DNA of 64,000 nt from positions 30,071-94,070 of the forward strand of contig JAANDG010000569.1 in assembly GCA_036852015.1 (NCBI GenBank). The letters run 5' to 3'. The notes under the pieces were generated by a model that was not told where the DNA came from, did no database searches, and saw only the letters and a list, made by a program, of their open reading frames with translations. Origin of the DNA: Pelodera strongyloides (Eukaryota; Nematoda; Chromadorea; Rhabditida; Rhabditidae). The position numbers and the translations under genes are program-made. This document shows, piece after piece, positions 11,064 through 34,300 of the stretch; position 1 is the stretch's first letter; each line of letters starts with the position of its first letter.

Positions 11064-11335
11064 AAGATGGCGTGCAAGCGGTAATATTTCGGCGTGCAAA
11101 GTCCATTGCAACGTGGTGGCGTTCAAAAATGCACGCGGAATGGAAATGGCGCGCAACTTGCCCGTTATCAAGCCGCTCGCACGCAAAAAGCCCGAGATGA
11201 AATGGCGTGCAAGAGGCAACCTTGGTTCTTCACGACGTGCAAGCGGCAACATTACGGCGGGAACTTGCACGCCAGAACCCAACGGCGTGCAACTTTTTTC
11301 CACGCCGCTTGCACTCCGTAACGTTGCTGCTTGAG
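11064..11335. repeat. cluster of GGCGTGCAAGCGGCAAC-like motifs
   Basis: About ten GCGTGCAA or TTGCACGC words fall in 270 bp on both strands. Five or more extend to the consensus GGCGTGCAAGCGGCAAC (near 11069, 11211, 11237 and, inverted, near 11300 and 11320). The stretch is GC-rich in AT-rich surroundings. It is open on both strands, but only because of the repeated words. Confidence 0.6.
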
Positions 11336-12029
11336 CGCCAATTTTCACGTTGAACGTGAGAACGAAACAATAATCTGATGATGAAGAATGAAAGAACATT
11401 GTATTCATGTGCAACTAGGAGTTTCGTGCCTTTCCACGCATCTCATATTGCTGAGGGTAAATGATTAGCTTTTCTTGAGTTGATGGACCTAGTGGTCTAG
11501 TTGCCACTATCTGAAAAAATCCCAAAATGACACGCTTGCTTCTCTTTACTAATTTTCTTCAAATTTCAAATAATTTCCAACACCCCAAATATATGAATAC
11601 GGATTATATTTGTGCGAAATGCATGCTGACAATGAGTAATACTGGCAACAGGTGTTGTGAAACTAAACATGTTTCATAACGACCCATGACTGACATAAGT
11701 ACTGACGCTTTTGAAATTTCAGAAATAAGGTTTAGTGCAACAATTCATTATACTCTTCGGGAGACCTCAAACACGACAACGACAACGACAAAACGAATTA
11801 TGTGTTATTACTTTCATTGCGAGAAGTTTATTGAGAGCAAAAAGTAGAGTTGTCATCTTTCGCTATCTTGCTCGTTTCCAAAGTTGATTGATTTCGGCTG
11901 ATAATAAGTGGAGAAATAAAAGCAGAAGGAAAAATAATAGTGATATCAAACTGTTTTTTTGCGCTACAGTAGTTTGAGTGACGACGCAACGCTTTATACT
12001 CCTTTGATAGGCTGACAATGAGAAATTGA

Positions 12030-12235
12030 TCGTTCATCGTTAAAAAGCGGGTGGGGGCGGCGACAACCTGGCGCGATCTGGGTGAAACTGCAAAAAGCGG
12101 CGCAGCGCCGTAGGAGCGCGGTGGGTTCTTGCGAACAGATACTCAATAAATTTGTGAGAACCTTGCAAGAGTCTGGCGGAGGCCGGGAGATGTGCGCGGC
12201 GCCAGGTGGGCGCGCTTGATTTTTCGCCGCACACC
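12030..12235. repeat. GC-rich inverted segment
   Basis: Distinctly GC-rich patch whose ends carry ACCTGGCGCG and its complement GCGCCAGGTG, together with AAAAAGCGGG and TTTTTCGCCGC. It may be an old inverted-repeat element. A TATAAA at 12236 follows it. No gene recognised. Confidence 0.4.
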
Positions 12236-12404
12236 TATAAAGGTTCACGTTGGAAGTGTTTCTGAGCTTGCAACGCATTTTAAAGGTTCTTTGTCACAAA
12301 CCTTAGCATTTTTAGAGGTTTCCCGGGCGAAACTAAGGCTTTCACTGATCAAAATAGACTGACCGAGGGTGGACTGTGGACTCTTTCTTCTTTTTTTCTG
12401 ATTA

Positions 12405-12412
12405 TCTCTCTC

Positions 12413-12458
<46 letters not shown>

Positions 12459-12480
12459 ACTCTCTTTTTCAATCTCTCCA
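12405..12480. repeat. TC microsatellite
   Basis: (TC)n tract with ACC and TATC interruptions on the plus strand. Confidence 0.9.
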
Positions 12481-13041
12481 TTTTTCTCTCTAGAATATCT
12501 CCGAAGGGAGCACTTCCTTATCAATTTCTCTATCACTGCGGGATCATTGACCACCACGCTATCTCTCTCAGGCTTTTCCCAACTGTTCAAAATGTCAGCA
12601 CTCTCAGCTTCACCAAGCGCTCTCTCAGTCTTGTTTCAATTATTGACCGTTTCTTTCATTCTCAATGTTTTACATACACCTTTGCCCCAATCTCAAGGGA
12701 AGAGTAGCCGTACGAATCAAAACTGCCTGTTCCAAAACTATTCATAGAGATAGAAAGGCTCTTTATCACTCGCACTTTCGTGAGTCCGTTTGTTCGGCCA
12801 AAACACTTTTTTGTAGTGCCCAGTCCGGTTTGACTCCGTGTCCGTTGATTCATGATCATCCCCTTCCGCTACTTATGTTGATCTATCCATCTTCCGGAAA
12901 TAAGTTTTCAATATAGAGGTATTGAGGATACACATAATAATAACCATGAAAATATATTACATGTAAATTATCTGTTGTATAACTATTAGCTTTATAATAA
13001 GTGATCATATAGTAGTTTCTAACCCAATGTAAATAACCCAA

Positions 13042-13130
13042 TGTAAATCCCACACCGCGCTAACACCATTTTTATTTCGCGCCCGTTCCCATTTTTGTGT
13101 CCATATACGGTATGCGCGCTAACGACACAG
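13042..13130. promoter_or_regulatory. GC-rich patch upstream of LETM1
   Basis: Contains TTTCGCGCCCGTTCCC, CCATTTTTGTG and two GCGCGCTAAC words about 670-750 bp before the LETM1 start codon. A similar word set (GGGCGCGCC, CCATTTTTGTAC, GCGCAC) lies upstream of the FRMD8 start at 54830-54895. Promoter role is inference from position and shared words. Confidence 0.35.
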
Positions 13131-13788
13131 AAACTACCGTAGTTGTTCACTTTTTCACGTGAATTTTCAGAATTGATCGTTTTTATTATTCTTGCTTTTT
13201 TCAAACTTGTATGTTTTATTACTATTGTTCTGTATGAAGATCTTTTTCTTGAACAAACTGAACGTTCGACAGATCATATATAGGTCTTGCGTTTTCCGCA
13301 TTTGCGTGGTTCCGCCGGCTTTCTTGTTCGAGTGCATAGTGATGACAGTTTTTGAATTCAATATCTGATAATTTGTTCGTTTAGCATTATAAGACAGTCC
13401 ATAACCCACTCAGTAATCTTCTTTGCAGGTTCCTATTTACGATACGAATCGTGAAAAGTAGAGAAGAAGGAAGGCGACACTTAGATTTTATTTTCTTTCT
13501 TTAAAGGTAACGTTTTCATTATATTCCTAATTATTACGTGTTTTTCTTCATGTTGTACTATAAATCATGATAAATTCGTTGTAACGTTGCATTGCGTCAT
13601 ACTTGAACTTGGAATTTTGCGCCGTCCCGCCGTGTGTTTCGCAATAAATGCGCTGCCATTCTGTGCTACAATATCGCGTTGACACGAAAATAGCTCTAGT
13701 TTTTTTTGAGTTTCATTAGTTATCCCACACCTTCTTGCAAGAACAACATTTCTAGTTCTACTATTGAAACGTATTATTTATTTTTCAG

Positions 13789-13796
13789 CTTTGAAA
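13789..13796 (+). promoter_or_regulatory. LETM1 5' acceptor and leader
   Basis: TATTTTTCAG ends at 13788, only 8 nt before the ATG at 13797. A strong acceptor so close to a start codon fits spliced-leader trans-splicing, which is common in nematodes; a cis 5' UTR intron is the alternative. Confidence 0.5.
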
Positions 13797-23097
<9,301 letters not shown>

Positions 23098-26000
23098 ATG
23101 TTTGAATTGATCTTTTTGGGGTTACTGTATAGTTTATTTAGTTGTTTAGTCGCTTTTTACTTTTCTACAGGCACGTGTTTCCCAGTTACTCAAAAGTAAC
23201 TGGAAGTACGTAATAGGTTAATGTTGTCTGCGAAAAATTTGCACGATTTCTGTACCTTAAAAGCCTGTTCTGTTGTAATTATCACATTTCTCTGTTTTAT
23301 ACAAGTTGATGGGAAACTAGTCTGCTTATTAGGTATTTGTGCAGATGATCTATCTATGCATGCGCGAAGAAAAGATTTAACAACCTCTGCATATTTGTTA
23401 TTTGGGGGTTTGGTACGTTTACGTTGTTCTTCATTTCCAAATTCATTCAGTTATGTAACTGTATATGAAATATGTAGATGAATGCTCGACCCTTGTGTCA
23501 CTTTGTTGTACTTTGTAGTTTAGAGTTAAAACGGGAAAATGCATCTATTTGTGTAGTTTTTAGCTTGATTTGGAGGTTTGTAGAAAGACACAGATGCATT
23601 TTCCTGTACAATATCTAGCAGGAATATAATTGTTCGGTTATTGTTTGCGATTGTTAAATCGTTGTGTATATATTATTATTTATGTATATTACATTATTGA
23701 AATGGTTGATTTGATTGCTTCCTCTGTTAATTATCTTTTTGACTTTCAGCTTATTGTTTATTACTGTAAGTGGTGGAAGTTATTGAATTGGCTATTTCTC
23801 AAAATAACAGGTATCTTTCCGACTCTTTTTTTACTTCTGTTCCTCTTTTTCAATACTATTAGTTGTTGTTTGTTCCCCGACTTTTTTTTTGTTGAGCTTT
23901 TAATACTCTTTTAAGAGTCCATTCTCATCGTTTTTGTACGCGGTTTACGTGTTCCCGATCGGGAGTTCAACTTGTTTATTTTAGTATAATTGGAATGGTA
24001 ATGGTCCTGGTCTTTGTACTCGTACGCTTGTTCTTTTGATCCTATTATTACCAGCTCGCGGATGAAAATTTGAAAGTGGGGCCGGGACTTTTACTTTTTC
24101 ATGATTATTAAAGTTCTGTTGCATGTTCCATCTGCCCCCACTAAATTGTGTTACGGAAACAGCTACTAGTTGTTAATATTAGAAACCACAGAATTGTTCC
24201 GAATTGAAAAGAAGCTGTTGTACATTGTTATTCCAGTGGGGGTTTTTGGCACGGTGATATCTTAATATTTAAATTTAGGACATATTCTTTCTATAATTAC
24301 AAGTGTATCTACTCTTTGAAACAGTTAATGGGCCCATACTCCGCATTAATATTGTCTACATTTTCTCGCACGCGAACGTTGTGATTTATACTATCTTTCT
24401 GGTCTTAAAATTAGATTTTTGTAACCCGTAACTTTTACTTATATATGCGCGAATATTCACCTGAAGTAGCTGTTGATAAGCGAAATAAAGTTTTTCTTAT
24501 AATTTTTATGCGGATTTATTTGTATTTTTGTGTGTTTGGACACATTTGACTGTATTTATTTATTGTTTGTTGGTGCAGTAGTTTATGGTAAAGCTGGTAC
24601 AGAATACTGTATAGGTTTCTTGTCGATTGGCTTAAACACGCTTGTTACTGATTTGTAGTTTATGGTATTTTGCTAGCATACCTTCGAAAAACAGAAGTAC
24701 GGAAGTTTCTGTGCAAATACGCCCCGGTCCGGACATAGATTCTGACAACCATGTTTAGATTAAAACGCTTTCTTTCAGGGTGATTTCGTTTCTTCACATC
24801 TATCGGGAGGTGAGTTTAAATGTTACTTTTTTTGTGGACATTCTTGAATCGCGGAGCCGTGGTAGCTATGTTCTATATTTTGTGTGCGAGTATATACTGA
24901 CTCATTGCATAACATATCTATATTGATTATGTGAGTGGTTGTGTTCAATTTAGTAGTTAGCCCATATTTTTCCACAAATCTGGTCAGTATAGTATAGGCT
25001 TGAGCTATGCGCTATGAGCTATATGCATGACTTTTCCTCTTTCTCACGTTTCTGACACATTGTCACCAAGCTCTTAATTTGTGAGAGTACTGATGGATTT
25101 TTTTTTATATGATATATGCTTCCTTCACCTAGTTTGGATCATTCTATAGAGTGACTCAGTCGGTTTTTGTTTTATTTATCAGAGTGTGTCAATCGGTCAA
25201 TCCCAATCGAGCAGTAATTGGGGATTGCGATAAGAGTTGCTGTTTGCGTCTTTGCCAATTGTAAAACAAAAACAATTAGCCTAATGTGAGGGGACATCAT
25301 GCTCAAGAAGTGTACAATTAATTGGTCTTTCCAAGGTGTATATTAGTTTTCCATTTCTTATGTAATTAGCAGTTGCTCAAGGCTATCATATGAATTGTGA
25401 ATTAAATTATAGGCTAGTATATTGCTTTTATTCGATAAATAACAAAGTCGTACATTACAGTTATTCTGTAACTGCACAATCCATTATATTATGTTCTCTG
25501 GCTTCTTCTCTTGCCTTCCATATTATGGTGGCTTTACAATTATTATCTTTTCTTTTCGTCCGATGAGTCATTTTGATTCTGTTATCGCGTTGTTATCTTG
25601 CGGGAATTGTGTCGGGGTACCCGTACCGGCACAGAAGTTGATATTCTATTGGAATTGACTTTGTAAGGAGCGCTAATTCTTGAATATTATTTCTTCTCGG
25701 TTGAATTTGTTCTGGCTTCGTGGATTTGATTGTTGAATCTAGCTACGCGAAAATTCATTGCAGGGTCACTTTGCACCTGCCTTTGTAAGTAATTGCATGA
25801 AAATCAACAAATAATGTAGTAACAAATGTTTGTGAGATTAAAAGATTATTAGATAAATATACTTGGGGTATGTTTGGTTAAACTTTCTTTTCTTTTTCTA
25901 TATTGTATATTTCTAGTATTCTGTATTCATAGCCGCTTCACTTATAGTTCGTTCGAATTGCCTCGGCTTGAACGGCTTGATATTGTTTACGAACATTAGC

Positions 26001-26888
26001 GTACGCTTTGTTTCTTCGACAGTCTGTTGTTCTCTTGTTTCTCTTTCTCATTGTGTTGTTGGATGTTAAAGTTATACTCGTACTTCACTTCGTTGCACTC
26101 TGTCGGCACTGGGCCGGGCCGGGCTTGACCCGAGTGGAGCCAGGAGTCAGCGTAAATTTTTGAGAGACGCAGACAGCTAGACAGCGTTTTGCAGTGAACT
26201 GCCCTGCGTGAGACGCAGAGAAGCTAGTGTGCATCGTTGTTCCGCTGCTCATCGATTGCTGACTTAGCGATATGAATGGAATTCGAGACCCTTCTGTCTT
26301 CTGTATCTTCGTGCCTTGCCGTGATTGACCGATTGACCTTTATAACCTTATTCTTTAATGATTGTATTTTTTTTTGCTTAGGTCTTGGTTAGGTAACGGT
26401 CTTTTGAACAATGACACAACATAATAGTTTGTTAGAAGAGCAAATTATTGCTTGTATTATACTTCCTTTTCCATCTTGTTTTAGCATTCCGTATCAAGTC
26501 TGTTCTTAGTAACTATAATATTATAGTCAATGCCAGTTTCCTCATCATCTTTATGGCTTTTTTTTACATGGAGTCGCACGCCTTTTGCAAAATGGGATTT
26601 CCTTCCTTTGAAATGTGAAAATTATGAAAAGGTCTTTGAAGTTTGGTTTGAAACTGAAGGGAGTTTCTAGTTGAGTGCTGTACTTATTGGATAATGGGGC
26701 TAAATCAGTGATTTTTAATTTGTTTGCGTGGTTCCTATCATATTCGGACTTCTGACCATAGGCCAAATTCGAATATTCTGTCATTGCCCAATCCTTTTTC
26801 GGACTTGAAGGAAGGCAGGTTGGGGCCTTTTTCCTTATCTTCATGATTCGTGCTCACAGTCAGGGTCACGTTTTTTTTTTCGTTTCAG
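23098..26888. other. LETM1-helicase intergenic region
   Basis: 3.8 kb, T-rich, with no recognisable coding exon. It probably holds the LETM1 3' UTR and the helicase promoter. A possible non-coding first exon of the helicase lies at 24780-24811: it follows TTTCTTTCAG and ends at donor GTGAGT. The gap is much larger than typical nematode operon spacing. Confidence 0.5.
24484..24489 (+). terminator. candidate poly(A) signal of LETM1
   Basis: AATAAA followed by a U-rich stretch. It would give a 3' UTR of about 1.4 kb. The 23098-24500 stretch is T-rich with no coding support, which fits a long 3' UTR. Confidence 0.4.
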
Positions 26889-26912
26889 GGTAGATAAACG
26901 GGCTTCCTCACT

Positions 26913-29900
26913 ATGACTTCAAAGTTTCAAAGGGCGGAGGAGAGGCACTATGAACCCCCACCGATGAGAGGGTGAGAGACTTTGCTCTAGATGTTTTGTT
27001 AGTTTCTGCAAGTTTTGCGCAAGTCACAAGATGCTCTAATTTTGAGTCAGTCTGTTTTCTCATTTCTGTCAACCGTTAAAGCGGAATGCCGGCCGGTTTT
27101 TGAAATTCATCTCAAGCACTTGCATTCTTGTGCATTTATGCAACGTGGGGCCTCAGCTAATTGGGGTCTAGTTTTTATGCTAAATTATACTAATTTTCAT
27201 ATGTTGCATAAAAATGAAATGTCCCCGATGCGTTTCAAAAACCGGCCGGTATTTCGCTCTAATGCTAGTTGAAAAGTAGCATGTGGATAGAGTGTGATAC
27301 ATATGTATACACTAGTAAATTGAGCCTCTAACACACTGTTTTGTCTATGTGTTACATTTTCGTTCATTTAATTGTAATTGTTGTAATTGGCTGTAATTTA
27401 TTTTCGTTGTTCAGTGCCCCGCCGCCTCCGTCTAGAACCCCAGTGGACGATAGGGATAGAGTTTGCGGTAGCAGAATGTCGAGATTCAATAACGAACCAC
27501 TTCCACCACCTTCCCGAGAAGCAGCCGCGCCAAGTTGGTTTTATTTTATTTTAACTTTTACTTTATATTAGTTTAAATTAATTTGTTTCTTCTTTACAAG
27601 GACGCTAGTGGAAATATTAATGGTGTCTGTGTTTGTAATATGTGTGTTAGTTCTTCTAGAGTAGTGCTGTAAAAAAGCTGCAATAATGTAGCAATAGTAT
27701 GGCAACAAAAAATTTTCCTCTTGTTTGGGATACTATGTGGGAGAAGATAAAGATAGTTAGGGTAGATCTTGGAGCATTTACGACTCCCGAATAAACAACA
27801 CACATACACAAATTTACGATTGTCTTTGAAACAGTAAGGGCAATTTAACAGCGGTGTCTTTGTGTTTATCCCGGAAGACGTAAGTGCTCGAAGATCTCCT
27901 CCTAGCTAATCCTTATTTTAGGCATATTAATAATAATAATTTATTACATCAGGGAGTTGCGCACAAAAGCCAACACAGAGTAAAACGTTTGAAAAACAAA
28001 TGTTGTTTTAATTGCAGGATCACGTTTCGTCGAGCATGCTCCAGCTCCCAGTAATCGCTTTGACAGAGATGAAATGGGGACAACGGGGGCCTCGAGAACT
28101 GGTAGGACAATTTATTATTATGTTTGTTTTTACGTCCGGCCTGCTTGTTCTCGTTCTCCGCATTCTTCACTTAACTATGTAAATTACTGCATAACGGGGT
28201 TTCCAAGTATCCCAAAATTCACTGTGGTTTGGTTCTGTCAATACTACCCTATTTCTGCTCGATGCACTATTTGTTTCTTGAAAATGTTTTATTCCGTTTG
28301 GTTCAGCTGCTCCAGTTCAACGTGCTCCACTTCCGGATGATGGCTACGCGCCGGTTGGTAGTTTGAATTTATTTCAGTGAGTTGGACTTGACAACGCCAG
28401 GCTTTAATCCCTACTGTTATTTTGATACCATAACTTGTGAGCGATTCAGTTATTACCTAGCCGCCTAGCAATCAATGAGATATTGTTATTTGGTTATGGC
28501 GGTGGCTTTGTGAAAAAACGTATTAAGAGACAGGCAGTGCCAGTGACATGTAAACCCTCTTTATTCAATATTCGTCACGACTTATATACGTTTTGTCATC
28601 TTCCAATAACATTTGAATTCCAATTTTCGTGTGAGAGCTTAACAACAACATCCGTTGACGTATTGGGGAATGGTCATTGAACTGGGGATATGGTCTATTG
28701 ACATAAAATTTCGAATATAATATCCGCAACCGCAACTTTGTAACTCTAAGCGTGTTCAGACGCGCGCGGAACCGACCACTAGGCGGGTGACTTCACTTGG
28801 AACCAGTGCAGGTATGTGTTTTGTGTTTTCGTTTTAAAGCGAATTACCGGCCGCTTTTTGAAACACATCGAGTCCACCAGCATCCTTATACATGCAAATG
28901 AATACAAATTAGCATAAAAAATTAAGCTGAATTCGATCAGCTTTGCGTAAATACGTAAGAATTATCCGAGATACGATACGTTTCAAAAACCGCCCGGTAT
29001 TTTGCTTTAAAGAGTACAGCCTAAACTGCAAAGAATTTGCATTTTGCTTGGATCATGTATTCTTGTTTTATCCGTATTTCGGTAATTGTATAACATAACA
29101 TAACATAACATTTATTACGAACATAAAATGTATGATAGATTGAATATGCCCATTTGTGAAATCAGTAAAAACAGCATATTGAATGGTAGATTGACGTTGA
29201 ATACTCCCATTCGAGAAAGGAAGTAATTATTTCATCATTTAAATCCGTTTAGGGCGTTTCAATGAGCCTGCCACGGGAGTATCATCTACTCGTTTCGCGC
29301 CAAGTCATAACGACCCCTATGAGCAACACAGAGGTAAGCTTGGACTTGGAACTGGGATGTATCCTCCTGTTTGATTAGTATGGTTCGCTCTTAAAGCGAA
29401 ATACCACCTGGTTTGGGGTTTTTTCACCAAAAATAGTTAGAAAAAAAGTTATAAACGAAAATAAACATAAAAACACAAACAAATAAGTGCATCTTGTATA
29501 AAAATGTTCTCAAACAACCATTTTTTGCGATTTTGTATGGGAAAATTCGCTTCCGGCGATTTGCCGATTTTAATACTAGCACGGCCCCGGAAAAATCGAG
29601 GGATGGCCATTTCAAATGATCACACACTCCGAAGCATCCAAATGACGAAATGTTGACAAAATATTTTGAATTTGGCTAGTAAAAGTCCAAAAATGCACAT
29701 TTTGAAAACGGCGGTAAACGCACGGTTGTTTACTCCTCCTCTTTTCGTATTTTTTTGTTGAGACCGACCGCTAATTCGCTTTAAAAGAAGAGGACATACT
29801 GAGACATACTGATTCCTAGGTATTCTGGTTGAATTTGTGTCGAACTTGAAACATGGCATTTTTTTAGTTAAGTGGGATATATCAATCACTGCTTTGATTA

Positions 29901-31322
29901 AATCTGCGTATACTTGTCCCATCCCGTCCGATCGCTTGACTGTCTTGTTTTGGTGTTTGACGTACTGTGCTGAGCAAGAACAAAATACAGTGTGTATTAT
30001 TTTCATTATAATTAAAATTGTTGGGAAGTTATTTGCATAACCTTTGTCATGTATACCGCGTGCAGTTTTTTTTTAACTGACCGATCGGTTTACGTGTTAA
30101 AGCGAAATACTGGCCGGTTTTTGAAACGCATTATCGAGCACATGCAAATGAACATAATTATAATAAAAAAAATCGAGCTAAATTCGAGCAAATTAGCATA
30201 AATACGTAAGAATTCAGTAAATTCAGTTGTCGACGAGGCGTTTCAAAAACCGGCCGATATTTCGCTTTAAGCATCATCTGCATTAATTCCACTCCAGTGT
30301 TAATTAAAGCAAGATATTTGCATTTCTTTATAGGTCCAGAAGCCGGCTCTCGACGTCCGGAGTACATAAATGGAGATGCCTTGCCACCGAGAAGGCAACC
30401 AGTGAGCGATGACAGGAGACCAGTGGAACCGAGCCGTTTTGCAGAAGAACCTAGGTAGGAATTGAAATTGAGAAGTTCGAGGTTCCGTAGCGTAAACTCG
30501 TTGACGAACTGACGGCGAAAACAGCATCCGAATTAGCATATTGCTGGTACTGAGCTCGTACTTCGTAGCCATACCACCGTCGCGATTCGAATATTGGGGA
30601 CGGTGAAAATCAGAAACTTATCATGAATAAATACAATTTTGGGAAGCACAATATAAATTTGGATGGTGGTCTTGAACTTTTCCCGACGAGTTTTATGCCC
30701 TGCAAGGTTCATTATAAGATCTCTTGGGTCGAACGTTTTGCTTTGCTCGATCTTGCCTCCTGAGGCGGTATGCACCAATACGCAAGGAGCTAGAAGAGTG
30801 CGTAGAGAGTCCGCTAGCAGAAGAGATTCAGAGCGCTGTTAAGCCTAGGGAGGGCTCCCTGTGTGTTGGTGAATACGGCCACTGGAGTCTGTGGTGTTAG
30901 ATTGCAGGCTAGGATATATGACAGGGAACTATGTGGTAGTGGCAAAAATTTTTAGTTTCTTATGCGATTCCCGATTTTCGTGTGTATAGTGATTTTTTTG
31001 TTTGTATTGTGTCTAAAACTTGAATATCTTTTTGTCTTGTGTCATCTTTTATATTGGTTACTATAATATCTATCATGGTTCATCTAATCTCCGTGCCCTT
31101 CTAATATACATAATAGCGGCTTGACCTTTCTCATGTTTATACTTTGTGGCATAAAGAAGCTGGTGTCTCCTTTTGACCCTTAGTTTGGGTGTTAGACGTC
31201 AGTCGTGTTACTCGAAAGTCGAATGAGACAAAGAGATTTAAAGACCTCCTGAAATACTTCCTCTCTCGCTCTTTTTTTTTCTTTCTCTTCTGTCTCTCTC
31301 TTATTCTTATTCTTTTTCTTCT

Positions 31323-31369
<47 letters not shown>

Positions 31370-34300
31370 AATGCTTGAATTGGCCATCGGTATCCCCGGC
31401 ACTATGGGTCGCCTACTCTTTACAAGCCACGCGTTATTCCGCTTTAACTATATTTATACCAATTCTTGTTTCAGAAGGGCTCCTCCAGTAGACCGTCGAG
31501 AACCCGTGAGGGAGATGAGAGACCCTCGGCATGAACCACGTTATGAATCCGGAGCACGTTCACCTCCACGAAATGGTGGTGAGATGTACGATAGGCAGGA
31601 TCATCGGAACGACAGAGGTGGTAGAGGAGGATACGACGACTACGATAGAAGGAACGGTTACGATGAGTACGGACAGAAAAGAACAAGCGGTGGTCAGAGG
31701 GAAGACTACCAGAGGGGGGGAGGAGGAGGATACAGAGACGAGTACGCATCGCAGAGGGATGGTTATCAGAATCAGAGAGCACCACCCAGGGACGAGTATA
31801 GAGATAATGGAAGAGGATACGATGACAGAGCGCCGAGAAGACAGGATGGATATGAGCCGCAGCGGTATGAGCCGAACAGGTTATTGTTTTGTGGTTGGTC
31901 GATAGGTTCTGGGTCAGGGGCTTTAATGATTTGGTTATGTTACCTGGGTTGGGTACCTGAAGTGATAAGAAGTTAAAGCGGTGTAACGTATTTTGGAGAA
32001 TCGCATTCCCGCATGCAATGTGCGAGGAATAATAATATAAAATCGCGAGTTGTGGCACAGTAATTGGTATACAATGCAGAATGCATAGGAATACAGGGTC
32101 CGACATACGCTTCAAAACCGGTTATTATACGGGGTGTAAAAGTGGACAGAAAGAATACAGTAGTATAATAGAGATGATGATTATGTTTCAACCCCGTGTC
32201 TGTTTCAGTGGTGGCGGAGGACAACGCTCACAGGAGTCGAGCCGTGGTGGACAGGGTTACCAAACCAGTGGTGGTGGTCGTGATGACTATGGTAGTTCGA
32301 GAGGTAGAGGAGATCGTGGCGGTGGCTTTGGAGGTGTGGATAGTCGCGGCGGAGGTGGCCAGAGGGATTATGGTAAGTCTGGTTTATGGTAGCCGTGTTT
32401 CTTTGTTGTACTGTAATTCAGTGGTTTGTCATTTGTTACTGGAAATGAGGAGTGTGATTTGTTACTAGAAATGAGGAGTATGTTTTTCTTCTGGTTATCA
32501 TATATGATTTTCACTTATAATTAAATTAGAAGCTCTGCTCTATTTCGAGGAATTAGTTACACATTGCTGCCTTCATAACTTAAGTCTAGGATAAGTTGTT
32601 CGGTTTTTTATTGACTTGACAGTGCTTATTTGCACTACCATTCCTTCTAGGAGGCGGTAACCGTGACGGTGGTTTTGGCAGATCGAATGACTATAGCAGA
32701 AACGATGGCGGTGGGTTTATTCAATATTCGGATACTGCATTACTGTTAAGACTTGGTTTACCGTAGTGTAAGGATAAGGGTAATCCGTTTACCGGTTTAC
32801 CTTTATAATTTAGTTATCAATAGTCTTGTCAATAGTTTCATGAGTTTCATCCCCGTTGTACAGTCGTACAGTGGTGTCAATAGTTTCATCGCTTTTTCGT
32901 TCACTGAATACAAAGCCCCAAGAACGCATAAATCTCGATTTGGTTGACTTTGACTATCATCAATGTAATGGCTCTCACCAGATAGTTACCCGATACACGA
33001 TTTGTTTTGTACACGATTTTTTTCTATAGAAAAAACCCAATATGTGCCCGATCAGGCCCCGTCTATTTGAGTCGCGCATGTCGCGCAGTCGCGCATGTTT
33101 GAACATCCCACGTAATGTTTTCCCATTTCAGGTTTTGGTGGCGGTCGCGACGGAGGTGGTGGTGGTGGTGGCTTTAGAGGCGTATCGAGAGGTAGATTGA
33201 AATTTCAATTTAGTATTTTTTGAAGTTTTGAAGTAATAATTGAATATCAGGTTCTAAAGTAAAATTGAAGAATACCCAGTATTTTAAGCAGACGGTAGTA
33301 TAGTGGAGAAATTATACATATTTCCAATTCTGAAATTCCAGACTCTGGCGACGACTTTCGCGGAGGACGCGGCGGAGGTGGTGGCTATGGTGCTTCACGT
33401 GGTAAGAAATACCATATTATGTAACCCATTACATAGATACGCAGATTTCCGTGTTTCCGTCATACGCATGTTTCCGTTTATGATAAACGGATATGTGTGT
33501 ATGACTAAATTAGGAAAGAGAGAAGCACGAACGAGCTGAGGTACATCTACATAGTACATGTTAGATCGTCTATGATTGTTGATGCTTGCGGAAGCAATGT
33601 AGCTGATGTTTTTTTAGAATTCCGCAATAGCAACTTTGCTCCCGTGGACAGGAGTCGAAGAGAAGGCGGCGGCGGTGGATATGTATGTAATTATGGTTTC
33701 TTTTCTTATTGTTGTAGGGAACTATTGATATTATTAATTGGTTTACATTCTCTGTGTCTCTTCCCTCGATCACGTCTCTCTCTACTCTCTTACTCTCTCG
33801 GTTGGCTTTTGCCAGTGCCCAAGTCCTGAGCATGTTTTATGCGTGTTCATCTACATGTTATGTGGATGTATGTATTTGATCATAAACGTTGTGTTCAGTT
33901 TTCAGTCCAATGTTTTCTGTATTATGAACTATGCTTCGTTTCGTTTCAGGGTGGTGGTGGTGGTGGCTTCGGAAACTACGACGATTCTGGAAATGGTCCA
34001 GAACGTGCTCCGGCCGGCTGGATGCCAACTGATGAAGCTTTGAGCGAGTTGTATGAAGAGGTAGATTTTTGTACTTTTGGTTAGACGACGGTTTTCAATG
34101 GAGCTTGAAAGGGGGTTGGCTATATAGAGAGCGAGGGTGAAAGCTTTCTATTTATGGGCAAACCATATAGTCTCGAAGTGATTGGTAAATCGTTGGAATC
34201 CGGTCACCAACCGGGATTTTGAAAGCGGTTGGACGTCTAGAGAACAAGGATGAAGGCATGCAGTTTGTTTGTAAATTGTGGTGTTAGCTTTTGGAACGCG

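Noticed and set aside
10984..11334. 116-codon open frame on plus and a 138-codon frame on minus
   Set aside because: Both are open only because the GGCGTGCAAGCGG-type words lack stops in most frames. There is no domain, splice or poly(A) support.
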